The notes under the pieces: model-generated
Databases searched by the model: none
What the model saw: the letters and a program-made list of their open reading frames with translations, nothing else
Told to the model about the DNA's origin: nothing
Program-made: the position numbers and the translations under genes
NCBI RefSeq assembly: GCF_002575655.3
Contig: NC_053037.3
Coordinates: forward strand, 49,674,242 to 49,738,241
Direction: 5' to 3'
Length of the DNA stretch: 64,000 nt
Source: Aegilops tauschii subsp. strangulata
Lineage: Eukaryota; Streptophyta; Magnoliopsida; Poales; Poaceae
Part shown: positions 1 to 11,157 of the stretch, piece after piece
Numbering within the stretch: position 1 is the first letter of the stretch
Layout of the letters: every line of letters begins with the position of its first letter

Positions 1-1075
1 ACCAAGGCGGTGGACAACGGCAAGGCCTAGGAAGGGGGTGACGCGGAGCTGGGGAAGACGCGGCAGTGGATGCCCATGCGGAGAGGAGTACGAGGGTTCA
101 CCGGTTCGGCTGCGGTGTGAGGCTGCCGTCGCCACAGAATAACAGGGGGTGTGGGTGAGTGGAGGGATGACATGGCCAGTGGTGGGAGTAGTATGGGGGC
201 GGTGAGGCCTCCACGGCAGCACAGCCGGCCACGGGAGGCGGGAGCAGGCGGCACGACCGGCGCTGCTTTGGGCGGCTTGAGCAAGTAGACCAGAGGTTGA
301 AGAAGCACTATGGCCGTTGGATGGACATCATACGGTCACTAGAGCTAGAATCGTTCATATTGACTAAGTTGACAAAGCCCTCTGTCCCCGTCAACTTAGT
401 ACGCCCACAAGTCAGCCACCCACTATGGTGGGTCCCAGCTAGCAGGGGGGTATTCATATTTTTGTGTGTCATAAGGACGCACTTCCTTGCATGCGAAGAT
501 ATAGCTGGTGGGTCCGACCTGTCAGTAGGGCAAACATTTTTTTTCGTGAAATACAGAAGCCCTTCCCCCGGGTCCTAGCATTCAGGTGGAGGAATCATTA
601 TTTTGCGCGTAATAAGGAGGCATTTCCTTGTGTGCGGCCGTGGACCCAGCTGTCAGCCTCTCCACGTACAGTCCACTTCCGATGGATGTCGTCATTGACC
701 ATGTTGACCAGACCGCGCCGAGAGCACCAGGGCAGTGGACGACGGCAAGGCCTAGGAAGGGAATGACACGGAGCCATGGAAGACTCGGCAGTTGTTTCCC
801 ACGCGGAGGAGTACGAGGGTTTACTGGTTCGTCTGCCGTCCCCGGAGAATAACAGCAGGTGTGGGTGAGTAGAGGGATGGCTAGGCCAGCGATGGGAGTA
901 CGGTGGAGCGGGGAGGCCAGCACGGCAGCATAGCCGGCCACGGGAAGAGGGAGCAGGCAGTCCCGCCGGTGCTTGTTTGAGCGGCTGGAGCAGGAAAATC
1001 AGAGATTGAAGAAGCACAACAGCCGTTGGATGGACATCCAACAGTCACTGCTCTCATGTGCATTATTACTAATAA
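1..1075 (+). repeat. GGTGGGTCC/CTGTCAG repeat block, left copy (CACTA-associated)
   Basis: Two diverged, partly overlapping units. One begins with the GCGGTGGACAACGGCAAGG word at the window edge and runs through CCGTTGGATGGACATC near 320. The second runs from about 715 to 1045 and ends with the same CCGTTGGATGGACATC word. Between them lie motifs such as GAAGATATAGCTGGTGGGTCC and AATAAGGAGGCATTTCC. The same units recur at about 40560-41350 and 41560-41890, downstream of a CACTA 5' terminus, so I read this as internal or subterminal sequence of that transposon family. The left end lies outside the window. Overlapping open frames here are low-complexity and on both strands; I do not call genes. 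Confidence 0.6.
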
Positions 1076-1760
1076 TGTACAGCCCATTTGCTAATTCTGA
1101 AGAATTTTTTTGGAGCCCTTCTTCTTTTTGTTAGCATTACACCCCATATTGTGGCCACGGTTAAAAAGTATATGAATTTTTGCATATTTCAGTGCGGTCA
1201 ACTGTTTTTAATCCCAAAATATCGATTCACATTCAAACTATTTTGAAAAATAATTTATATAAATATAAAATCCAAATAATTGTCCACGCATAAAAATCAA
1301 TGGAATTTAAAATCTTGTAATAAAAAAAATGAAACTAATTCCCGGTTTGATGTGTTTTAAAAATGTACAACCCATTTCTGGGCAAACCGAATGAAACTCT
1401 CCTCGTCTTGAAAGATTTGCAGCCCAGCAGGGCCTCGTTTGGGTATTTCTTAAAAAAATAGAACTGGGCTAGCCATTTTCAGCATGAAAAAAACACAACT
1501 GGGCTCATGATGTGGTAAACATAAATAAATCCCTGGCTAGACTGGCCACAGCCCCCGCACAGCCCCGTTGTTACCCTGATCCGTCGCTAAAACTAGTATA
1601 AATAACAACTGCTTGTTCCTCAAAAAAACTACGCGACCTGCTGGGTCCCTGGTGTCAGCCGCTCGTAGTGTAATTCTCTCGTTTATTGACTATGTTGACA
1701 ATGGCGTGAGCCCCAGATGTCCAACCATTAGGAGGAACCATATTTTGTGCTTGTAATATA
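1076..1760. other. Non-coding AT-rich stretch, probably transposon filler
   Basis: No coding frame of note. It contains repeated phrases such as AACTGGGCT and GCCCATTTG that also occur at 41940-42100, next to the right-hand repeat block. It is therefore likely part of the same CACTA-derived segment. I see no terminal inverted repeat. Confidence 0.4.
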
Positions 1761-2250
1761 GAGGCACTTGCTTGCGTACTGCCATGACGCTCGTGGGTCC
1801 CTACTGTCATCCTCTCCACATACAGTCATCTCCTTGTTCCTCTCGGTTGTTGACGATGTTGACAACGCAAGAGGGCGGTGCACTGCGCACAGCGAGCGAA
1901 CCAAGGCCGCAAGGCGGAGGACGACAGCGAGGCCTCAGACGGAACGAACAGGAGCCGTGGAAGATGCCCCGGTCCAGTCGCAGGCGGAGGGGAGTACGAG
2001 GGTTGACTGGTTCGGGTGCGGGTGTGTGTTGGGGCTGACGTCTCCGGAGAATAACAGGACGTGTGGGGGAATAGAGGGAGGGACTGGCCAATGTTGGAGG
2101 GTACGTACGGTAGGGCGGCGGAGGTGCAGCCAGCCATGGGAGGCGGGAGCAGGCGGAGCCGACAGGGTGGTTAGGTTTGGGTGGCTGGAGGAAGAAGACA
2201 AGAGATAGAAGATACATGACAGATGTTGGATGTCAATCCAACGGCTGGTA
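1761..2250 (+). repeat. Third, diverged unit of the GGTGGGTCC repeat family
   Basis: It begins with the CCTCTCCACATACAGTC word, passes through a ggaggacgacagcgaggcct core and ends at about 2245 with GTTGGATGTCAATCCAACG. The order of motifs matches the units at 1-1075 and 41500-41890. The 146-aa and 136-aa open frames overlapping here read through the repeat on opposite strands and look like chance frames. Confidence 0.5.
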
Positions 2251-2717
2251 GGCAGAATCGCTTGTTGACTGACTAGTAAGTCGACACCACCTTGGATAGG
2301 CTATTGCCTCGCGGGTCCCAAATGTCATAATCCAAATCTGTCACGGTCATGCAGCCTTTCCTATGAAAATTTACAGCCCATTTGATGTGCTAGTTCGAAA
2401 TAAGTTTGTGGGTGATGGTGGGGGCTAATCACTTGGCTTCTGTAATGCACGGTGAGCTCAAGCAGCCAGCTAAAGTGATGTTATTTCCCTTGGTTGGGAT
2501 TTGTTAGTTGCTACAATATTTCACTCTAAATTAAACGACTGGCAAGCCATTTGCCTTGCTTCAAAGAAAATATGACAGTCACAGCCAAGTTGGAAAGGGC
2601 AAGGACATCTAACTCCAGCTTACAAACTGTAGAAAAGCACGAGGGTTAATTGTTCATCAGGTTTACAAAAAAAACCCAGGTTGAAAAGAGCGACAACATC
2701 TAACTCCGGCACTGTTT
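2251..2717. other. Intergenic, 3' flank of the F-box gene
   Basis: I see no gene here. There is one short direct repeat: the phrase acatctaactcc(a/g)gc occurs near 2606 and 2696. It probably holds the 3' untranslated part of the minus-strand F-box gene. Confidence 0.4.
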
Positions 2718-4424
2718 TCAGCAGTCATAGTCAAATGGATCGGTCAGGTCCATAGAATGAACATCCTGGGTCGTACAATTTACTGGATTATGACCACTAT
2801 ATGTTGTAAATAGAAGCCCGACATGTTCAGAAGCTCTTTTGCCCACCTAAAACTCCTTTTTTTTGCTCTTCCACATACCCATCCGTCAAAACCATGCTGC
2901 TGATAAACTTAAGCCTGATGGACAATAGTAACCTCGCATTCAGCAGGAAGAATGTGACAAATCTAGTGTTTGCACGGTTGGCTACATATCGTTCTAGAGT
3001 TATTGTCTTCAATCGAATCTCATGAGAAGTGAGAAAATCCCGATGCTTACGAATCCACCGATTGGTTATAACTTTCTTACCCCGTCCTGTTGCCTAAATA
3101 GACATGAAGATTGAAAACAATTAAGGTCTAAAAAAAGAGTGTCGAAAGAGCAACACCTGAACGGTTAATTCTAGTACACTATATGCGGGCTTCCAATGTG
3201 CGTGAAATTAGCACCTTTATATACAACTTCTCCAGACATGGAAAGCATTGCAGCAAGTCAATAATCTTGTTCAGATCAAAACTATTCATTTGGATATATA
3301 AGATCTTCACAGAATCCAGCACCATTGATAGGCCATCCATGGAGAAACTCTTCATTGAGCATAGAACATAATGTTAGTACAAAATGTGTACTCCAAGATG
3401 ACATATAACTTATGCGCAAAAATTTAAAATGCAGCTTATGGTTACAAATGTAGATGATAATGTAAAGTACCTGAAGAACTGTGGAGCCAAACACCATATT
3501 GAAATGAGCATAGAGATCATGTATTACACCCAAGGTCTCCAGTTTAGGCGCAGAGAGGACGGTTATTTGCAACGGTGAATAACTAGAATCAAGGATCAAC
3601 CTTTGAAGTGAAGGGGCATCTTGGATGATGAGCTGCCTTCCATCAAAACAAATTCCAATTCTTACAAGGTTAGGCGACTTTATTTGGAGACAACCGATTC
3701 TAACTATGAAAACAAGCACCAAGCACTCCAGGGCAGGGCAACTGGAGTGGATGATGCGGTGCAATGAGGCCTCTGATATACGAACCCGCACAAGTGAAAG
3801 TTTCTTGAGAAATGGGAGTCGAAGGTTTAGTACCAGGTTGTCTGGTAGGTCGCACAGCGCAAAGGTGGCGGTGTGGAGAGAGGAGGAAAACCGCGAGAGT
3901 GACATCGGTGCTGAGGGCACAAGTAGATGGTGTTCGGTATCTGGTAGGTGATTTCCAGGGGAATAGTAGAACTCAAGCAGCTGTAGTCCTGTGATTTCAG
4001 GGGATTTCAGCCAAGTGTCCACCGTGCAGGGCATGGTATGCTTGCTCAGGTAGCATGACGTGATGCAGAGGCTTTGGACGGAGCCCTGGTGGGAGGAGAT
4101 GATGGCTCTGGGGATTTCAAAATCATTGAAGAGAGATAGCTGACGACAGTCGAGATTAAGGGGCACGACGCTCTATAGAGGGCGCCACCGAATTGAGAGG
4201 ACTTGGGTGCGGCAGCAATCCTTGGTGGGGAGAAGCGAGATGATCTCCCCAAGGACGGCGTCCGGGAGATCGCTGATGCGGTCCACCCGAGATTCTACGG
4301 GTTCCTTGGATCCGGTGGGGGCGGGGTCGCCGCTTCTCCCCGCGCTGCCGGGTGCGGGCTCTACAACAGGCGTCGCCGCTGGCGGGAGCCTCATCTTCTT
4401 GGCGCTGGGGTCAGCCGACTCCAT
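2718..4424 (-). pseudogene. F-box/LRR/FBD-type protein gene, disabled
   Basis: Family role: F-box proteins are substrate adaptors of SCF (SKP1-cullin-F-box) ubiquitin ligases. The frame opens at 4424 with [10 protein letters not shown] and a Ser/Pro-rich leader, then an F-box core ([20 protein letters not shown], 4275-4216). The LRR part follows (for example LPFLKKLSLVRVRISEASLH and SCPALECLVL), then after two introns an FBD-like C-terminal part. Likely exons are 4424-3471, 3349-3215 (ends CFPCLEKLYIK) and a third covering about 3050-2718 with HRDFLTSHEIRLKTITLERY. Lesions: an in-frame TAG at 4173-4175, where relatives usually have Trp after RWRPL. In exon 3 the frame closes at 2827 with SF-stop, while a better FBD tail ending DPFDYDC with TGA at 2718-2720 lies in another frame, implying an indel near 2850. 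Alternative: a truncated 83-aa F-box peptide is still made. Confidence 0.75.
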
Positions 4425-4894
4425 TTTCCTCGAGGGCGTCGCGTCGCGCTCACGGATTTGAGCAGAGTAACGAATGACGAGCCTAGTTGTAGTGCGAGTG
4501 AAGAAGAATGGAAGCTGGGGTTTTTCTGTAGTAGTGAGGAAGAAGGGGAGCTGGGGTTTTCTGTAGGAGTGAGGTGAGGAATTTGGGGGTACGAGTGGAG
4601 CGAGCTGACGTGAGGTGGGTGGGAGTGAGGAGGAAGAAGAACACCCAGGTTTTTTTGGGGGGCAGTGTGCTGGGTGTGGGTAGCGCCTCTCATTCAGTAA
4701 CTATATGGACTTTTGAATTGATTTTACTATTTACTAGGGTGGATGGGCTGTTTTGTCTTGGGCCCAGAGAAACAATTACTACTAGTATAGTGGAGACACT
4801 CTACAGCTACCAAGAAAAACAATTACTACTAATACAGTGGATACAATAACGCTTCTGGCTCCTCCTAGGTCATCGAAATGTCTCCCTTTACTGA
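4425..4894. other. Intergenic region between two divergent genes
   Basis: It separates the minus-strand F-box gene from the plus-strand gene at 5320. It holds a tandem duplication of about 37 bp near 4500-4572 (GGAAGCTGGGGTTTTTCTG versus GGGGAGCTGGGGTTTTCTG) in the F-box 5' flank. It also holds a second direct repeat, AACAATTACTACTA, at about 4770 and 4820. No TATA box stands out. Confidence 0.45.
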
Positions 4895-5100
4895 ATGCCG
4901 TTATACTTTCGTTCACCGACATGCGGTCCATGCAACGCGCGGGCCCAAATGCCATCCACCAAATTAGAAGGCAGTATGCAGGCGGAGAGTCACCCCGGTC
5001 GTAGCGCGGCAATAACGAGCTGTCGTATCACAAAACCCCACCTCCCTGCAGTCTAAGTTTGACGGACGAAGCAACCATCATTTCACTCTTCGCTGAATCC
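4895..5100 (+). promoter_or_regulatory. Conserved upstream block, copy A, of the 5320 gene
   Basis: About 200 bp. In order it contains CACCGACATGCGG, GGGCCCAAATGCCATCCACC, CACCCCGGTCGTAGCG, TATCACAAAACCCCACCT and GACGAAGCAACCATCATTTC. The same words in the same order lie upstream of the paralogous gene at 53754 on the other strand (53995-54200), in the same orientation relative to the gene. I infer a shared core promoter or proximal promoter. Further copies sit at 36354, 37074, 48086 and 52084 with no gene attached. Confidence 0.55.
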
Positions 5101-5319
5101 CCTTCTCCCTCACCGTCTTCAAGAAAGGCAACACTCGCATCTGCCACTGTTCTTCTCTCCAACAAAGGGAAGGTAAGAGGATCCGTGATGTTGGTATATT
5201 TTTGTTCAGAGAAAAAAAGAACTTTTGCAAAGCAGTAACCGATCCTCACTCTTTTTTTTGTTTCATTGTCAATGAGATTGTGTTTTCCTTTCAGTGGTCT
5301 CCTAGTATTCGTCAGTTTC

Positions 5320-6129
5320 ATGATGGACCTAGGAGAACGAGGCAAAGATCTGCCGATATTGGAGCAGACGCGGGAGGTTGATCCCCACGAGACAGAGAGC
5401 TCCAAGAAGATGGAGGCAGCCACCGAGCCGACCCCAGACACGCTCACTGCCACTACTGAGATGGTCAATGCCCCGTTTGAGGTTACAGCCCCCGTGGCAC
5501 TGCAGGAGCAGTTTTCCCCCTTCGAGGATGTGTCCCCCCCCCCCCCCCCGCTGAGCTACCCAAGGTGATTTTCTTCTTTGCCAATCTCGATTGTGGTTTT
5601 TCATGTAAGTATGTGGTGATGAATAATGCAAAATTTTATTAGCTTTGATGCCATGCTATACAAAGTGGTTTAAATAACTTGTGTTTCTTATACTGGAAAG
5701 TAATTCAGAATTTGTTTCTGTTTCAATTAGAGCCTTGATGCAGACAAGGATTGTGTGGTTGTACATGTCACTCGCTATGAGGCGGATGACCTGAATATAC
5801 GCACTGGGAAAACAGAGTTTTTAGGCTGTTGGATCTTGGAAGCCATTTGCGCTTATACCAATGAAGAGTTGTATTCTAGCCTCACTGTTGTCAGGCGTGT
5901 TGTCCAGGGTGTACTGAAGCACAAGAAGTTCAAAGCTACTCCTTCATTTGTGAGCCATACTGTTCTTGTCAAGCTTACGCAGGAAGGTGACGTGGCATGC
6001 CTCCACAAACAAGTTTATGAGTGGCAAGGCCACAAGGTTGTCTTCATGAAGGTTCATAGGATTGAGCTGCTGCTGGACGTCCTCGATGATGTTCATGGCA
6101 AGGTCCGTCTTATGTCCAGCCCAAATTAG
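5320..6129 (+). CDS. Two-exon gene of unknown function (paralogue of 53049-53754), frame broken at a C16 run
   Basis: I do not recognise the family. Exon 1 is 5320-5564, starting MMDLGERGKD and rich in Glu, Thr and Pro. Exon 2 is 5731-6129, starting SLDADKDCVVVHVTRY and ending RLMSSPN-TAG; it looks like a compact folded domain of about 132 residues. The intron 5565-5730 has GT and AG ends. A 5' UTR intron is likely at 5173-5294 (GTAAGA to TTTCAG). The odd point is a run of 16 C at 5534-5549: with 16 C, exon 1 is 245 nt and does not join exon 2 in frame, while 17 or 14 C would give a junction ending in -ELPK that matches the -ELHK splice end of the paralogue. So this is either a homopolymer assembly error or a real frameshift. 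No signal peptide or membrane segment is evident. Confidence 0.6.
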
Positions 6130-7699
6130 ATCGAGGCATGAAATAGTTGCCCCAGCTAGTGTTTAATAGTAGTTTGGATTGTGTCTAATTATCCGAACCT
6201 TGCCTGTTATCGAGCCCTCTGGGGCTAGTACTCTGTTTGAATCCGTCTATGGGAACAACTGCTACTTTTGTGTGCCCGTGAATCATCGTAATTGTTGCCG
6301 AAACAGATGCGTCCTCACTAGTTTTATCATACGAGCAGTGTGTGTTCTGATGAAATAGAGTACTCGTTCGAGAACTGTGCCCCGACGTATACATAAATAC
6401 TTATAGACACTGTTGGTGCTACCCCACTTGTAAGCAGTTGTGCAAAACACGACACATTGGCTCAACTCGCTTCAACACTAGGCTACCAACCAGCTAACAA
6501 TCAACAATTTGTTGTCTGACATATCAGCAACTATGTATCTTGTTACAGTGGTTCATGCAGTTAACTGAGGCCACAATGTAAATTTCAAACGTTCACACGC
6601 TAGTCCAGCGTTCATGTGGAACACTCACATTAAACTCGGCTTCATAAAAAACTTGAAAAGCATAAGTTAAGCAATTTTATACATCTCAATGATTCATAGA
6701 ACATAACAAACATATACTAGTTCATAGCAAAAGACAAAGTTGTGAGAAGGTTTACAAATCAGGAAAAAACAAGCAATGCTTCACTGAACAAAGGGCCACC
6801 CGGCAGGCTTAAATTTCCTAGAGTTCACTCTTGTTTTTTCTTGTTGCCACCATCCAGGGTTAGGTTCTCTCATTCCAGAATAACCAATTATAATTGTGTT
6901 CTCAGCTAGAATGCTGAACTGAACCATGTAGTGTACTGACCAGCTGAAATTCTTGTGCATTCCACTAAATTTAAGCACCGCTATTTGCAGAAATAAGCAG
7001 ACCACAATGCCTCTTGTCCGTGCACCTGTCCAAAAAACCGCCGTGCAGCCGTGCCAGCTAGTCCTCGATCCATGGATGAACTGGTAGAAAGTGCATCAGG
7101 ACTAGGATGCAGTTGTTTTCGCTCGTCCCTACACTGCAATCAGGAAGTAAAACGTACGAATCAACTTCTTTTATATTGTGTTGGTCATTCTACCTAGTAA
7201 CTACCAATGTAGGAATACCTGGAAGACGGGTGGTTAGACCACGACAACGAGGGATAGCCATCTCATTTTGCGCAGTTCTACTAAAACTGAGGTGTGTGCT
7301 TTTGATTGCGCGGATAGAAACGATACGGAGACAGACATCCCGAAACGATATGGAGACAGACATCTCTGTTTGCACAAATACGAAATACGGTTATTTAAAC
7401 AGTGACAGATATTTGCAGTGGCGTATGATTAACAGCAGCATTTATTGTGTTATAATTGGCACTAGATTGACAGTATGAAAGTGTCCTTAAGTAAGTAGCA
7501 TCACATCACATCAACACTGCCACTAGATTAACATGCAGAACAATAGCATTAGTATTACTGTCAGGAGAGTAGCACATGGTCAGTAAATGTGCAATCAAAT
7601 TTGTGCAGTTCCACTGGGATGAAGCAATGTTAGCGGTGTGAGATTTAAGTGTAACTACAAAAACACAATTCATGGGAAATAAAGCAAGACAGAAGCACT
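6130..7699. other. Intergenic, no gene recognised
   Basis: 3' flank of the 5320 gene followed by AT-rich sequence. The longest frames are unconvincing: 7107-7478 on the plus strand (123 aa) and 6781-7005 on the minus strand (74 aa). The latter has a plausible composition with WFVQ-like aromatic clusters, but no family I know and no splice partner. I leave it uncalled. Confidence 0.4.
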
Positions 7700-8670
7700 T
7701 CATAAAATGGTGGTGGCATTGCTTCAATTTATCGACGGCACTAGACCATTACTAATAGTGTCATTAGGTGGCATTGCTTAATGCTTCATGCGATTTTACA
7801 TTAACGGTAGCGATATGGGCGTAGGGATAGCAGGGGCATAAAGTGGTGAGGCAGATGTGGTTGCCGAGAGCGGCAAACACTCAGGCAGCATGTCTGCATT
7901 TGTCCCATTTTTTATCTCCTCGGCGACATTTTCCTATGTGAGCACAGGAAATCAAGACCTGCTCATTCTCATTTGAGTTGTCCCCAAACCCTTCGCCATC
8001 CACCATGCTTTCTTCGTCTTTTCAACCAAGAGACCGATTGGGTAGCCAGTATCTACTACTTTCCCCCGTTTCCTCTTAGAACCAAGTCCTAGATTCATGC
8101 TACAGCTTTCCCACTTTCTTCCCTGTTTGAACCAACTCTTAGAGTCGACAGTCTGAACTAGCTTTACCTCTAATAATAGTAAAAGTCTAGGTGGCTTTGG
8201 AATAGCGGACGGAAGTAGAAAAAGATCCACGCGAAGCCAAGTGGGGAGTTGGGGCAGTAGAGCAAGGCAAGTTTCAAAGGAATATATACCTGAGGGTCGT
8301 CGGCATGTGGCAAAGATGGTGTCGGGAAGCCGCATCTTGGCGACAATACCGCAGGGAGGAAGAAGGGGTCGGAGGCCCTCCGGAGCCAGCGCTCTCCCGG
8401 AGAGAACGGCACGGCCGCCAATCGGGACGCGCGGGCAGCCGTTGGTCTCCTCCCTCGCCGCCGACGACAGCGTGAACGATGCACCTACACCCCTGCCTCA
8501 GTCGAGGTTATCTGGCCGGATTTGTGACCAGCCGTGAGCTGAGAGAGAGTGTGGCCACCTATGTCTTGCTTAGATCTGGAGAGCATGAGAAAGTGAACGA
8601 GAGGAACCCTAGTAAAGCAAGCGCTAAGGCTCCTGCTTATATATATAGTGGAGTGATTTTGTTGTACTAG
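7700..8670 (+). repeat. Duplicated non-coding segment, copy A (partner 45240-46475)
   Basis: Shared phrases in the same order include GGCATAAAGTGGTGA, TTCAACCAAGAGACCG(A/G)TTGGGTA, TCCTAGATTCATGCTACA, GTAGCTTTACCTCTAATAAT, GTGGGGAG(T/C)TGGGGCAGTAGAG and TATACCTGAGGGTCGTCGG. The block ends with ATATATAGTGGAGTGATT. A minus-strand frame in each copy (127 aa here, 100 aa in copy B) shares LLPQLPT and LLLEVKL words, so a decayed exon is possible. Nothing proves translation. Confidence 0.6.
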
Positions 8671-9661
8671 CTTCAAAAAAATGCGCTCCAACGTGTACCC
8701 ATGAGTGGGTGTGAGAGAACTAGTGCGTGCGTGCACCGTTTCTCTTCGTGAGAGTACAATATACTATGCCCAAAGAACGTTTGCCACAACTGTAATAGTA
8801 TAAGTGTGTGACGTGTGAGCTAAAACAAAATGTGCGCGATGTCTTTTGTTTTGTAGAAGTTCTAAGGGTAGGGTGTGAAGAGCACATATGTGTGTGACGT
8901 CTACCTGCAGATAGACGGTGGGTGCGAGAGGACTCGGGAGGGTGCGTGTGCGTGAGAGAGAGGGGGGCACGTATCAATGCAATGCATGTGTCCGTAAATC
9001 ATTATCCGACAAATGTTCGCCACAAGCCTTTTCCTGACGAACACCGTAAGAACCGTTAGATCGGCATCCGACAGTGTCAGTTTTACCATGTCATTTAACA
9101 GAACAGCCACTCCTCCTACACACAAATCTTCCACGTGAGTGTTATCAACTGCCGTATGCTCCCTCCGTTTCAAAATGCAGTGAATATAGCTTTATTGAAA
9201 ATTCGAACCTCGCAAACTTTTACCGAGTTTTCGTGTACCAAATTGCACATGTAGAATACCCTGTATATATCATTTCATTCATCTTCGAGAGGTAACTATA
9301 AAGATGGGGGAGGAGTCTACAAAGAAAGACCATCGTATCACCTGCAGCAATTTCAACCATCCTTTGGTGTGGAGGAATATCATAGGAACTCTATATGATA
9401 TGATTTTTATAGGATTTTTTCCTTTAGAGCCAATTGGTTCATAGGAATAGATTCATATACTCCACATTTCAAAGGAAATAAACATGATATCATTTCTATA
9501 GCTTTAGAGCCACTTGGTTCATATGAATGGATTCCTATACTCCCATAATTTCAAAGGAAAATAAACATTACCGTATATTCAATAGAAAAGTTCCTATGAT
9601 ATGAACCAAATTACATCTCTTTTCTAATCCCTCCTCATAGGAATTGAGATACATGGTATCT
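8671..9661. other. Intergenic with MITE remnants at the gypsy insertion site
   Basis: It contains a Stowaway-like terminus (CTCCCTCCGTTTCAAAATGC at about 9161) without a matching right end. From about 9365 a MITE-like AT-rich stretch has repeated GGTTCATA(G/T)GAAT and CCTATGAT words. The last 75 bp (9577-9653) are repeated on the far side of the retrotransposon at 35280-35354, so the gypsy element landed in a small tandem repeat. The phrase GCTCCAACGTGTACCC near 8685 recurs at 38410. Confidence 0.45.
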
Positions 9662-10187
9662 TGTCGTGGATTTGTCACGGCAGATGTCCTAGAGCAAGGA
9701 CTTAGTCGTGGAGCCATCGCTACGGGTTAGCTTAAAGGGGTTAAACCGGACAAGGGACGCAAGAGAGTTTTATACTAGTTCGGCCCCTTACGATGAAGGT
9801 AAAAGCCTACGTCTAGTTGTGATGGAATTGATGGGGTTTTGATGACCAGGCAGCGAATACGCTTTGCCTGAGTCTCGAGTTGTTGTCTGTTGTCCTTGTA
9901 CCGCCACCGGGTCGTCCCCTTATATAGATGGGTTGACGCCCGCCGGTTTACAGAATCCCGAGGCCGGCTCATAATCGTGTCCGGCTCGGTCTCTGCTACT
10001 TCTATATTACAACACAAGTTTATATATCAAGCCGGTTTATGTCTACAGGCCTTAAACTGGCTTTGGGCCCTGGGCCTACTTGAAGCGTCACCGTCTGTCT
10101 TCATGGACTTCTGATACAGATGAACTACTCATGGGGTTAACCCGGCCTCTCCTAGCCGGTTTAGGCCCAGTGGTAATATCCCCAACA
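9662..10187 (-). repeat. 3' LTR of the Tat gypsy element
   Basis: 526 bp, read on the minus strand from TGTTGGGGATATTACCAC to CCACGACA. Its partner is 34748-35270, with the same order and over 95 percent identity by eye. The adjacent inner sequence on the minus strand, CTGGGGCCTAA just before the LTR, is a plausible polypurine tract. The LTR carries several copies of the CCGGTTTA word typical of this element. Confidence 0.9.
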
Positions 10188-11157
10188 TTAGGCCCCAGAT
10201 TGATTTGAACTGGTTCATGTCAATCCTCAATACTTAAGAAAATCTCTTCTTCAACATCTTCACATAATCTTGTAAACCGTTGTGACATCATCTTCTAGGA
10301 CCATAGTAAACCGCCGTGACGTCACCTGCTATTTTAAACTGCGTATAACTCACCTTCATTAATGAGCCTCCGACAATCGAGGCGACAGCTCCGCCTCATA
10401 TCCAAAAATTCGGCTCCTCGATTTTCGTGCTTGTCGTTTATCTCCGTTATAAATAGGGCCACGGGGTCTTTCCATTTTCCCCCTCGTGCCTCTTCGCGTC
10501 ATCGTCATCCTCGCGACGCCCGAACCTTCGACCTCGGCCGCCGCCGTCAACCTTCGACTGCTGCACCAACCTTGGCCGCTGCATTGACCTGAACGTACCA
10601 GAGCTCCTCCGCGCGCCGCCGCTCCTCAACAGCCTCCGTAAGTCTCCCCTTTCTCTTACCCTAGATCTGCACTTAGGGTTTCTGTCGTTCATCAGTGTTC
10701 GTCGCCGCCCTTATTTTTCCTTATTTATATCCATGAATTAGATCCAAAAACCACATAGATCTCGCGCGGTAGTAGTTTTAACACCTTTTTGATATCCAAG
10801 TCATCTCAACTTGGCGAACTTTTAGTACGCTGGAAATTAGGTCAGAATATATTTTATTTTTCCAACGCGCAGTAGATCTGAAATTACCATAGCAAGATGT
10901 GAAACTTGTTTCTTCCTTCACTTACACACTTTGAATACCAGATTGGGCGGTTTAACATGACAGAAAAAATGATGACCCGGTAGATACCATTCGTCCCCTG
11001 TTGAACCGTCAATGCATTATGCCGTTTCCATTGTCAGACTCCGGTTTACGAATAACCAAATCCGGTTTATCAATATGCCTGTATCCTTATACCGCTGTAT
11101 AGTTGTCCACTGTAAATCTTAAACCGGTAATAATCATGTTTCAGATCCTTCATTGCC

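Noticed and set aside
5534..5549. Programmed frameshifting at the C16 run
   Set aside because: No slippery-site context or downstream structure that I can see. A homopolymer error or simple mutation is more likely.
8170..8537. Minus-strand 104-residue and plus-strand 98-residue frames
   Set aside because: GC-rich, open on both strands and not kept in the duplicate at 45.9-46.3 kb beyond short words.
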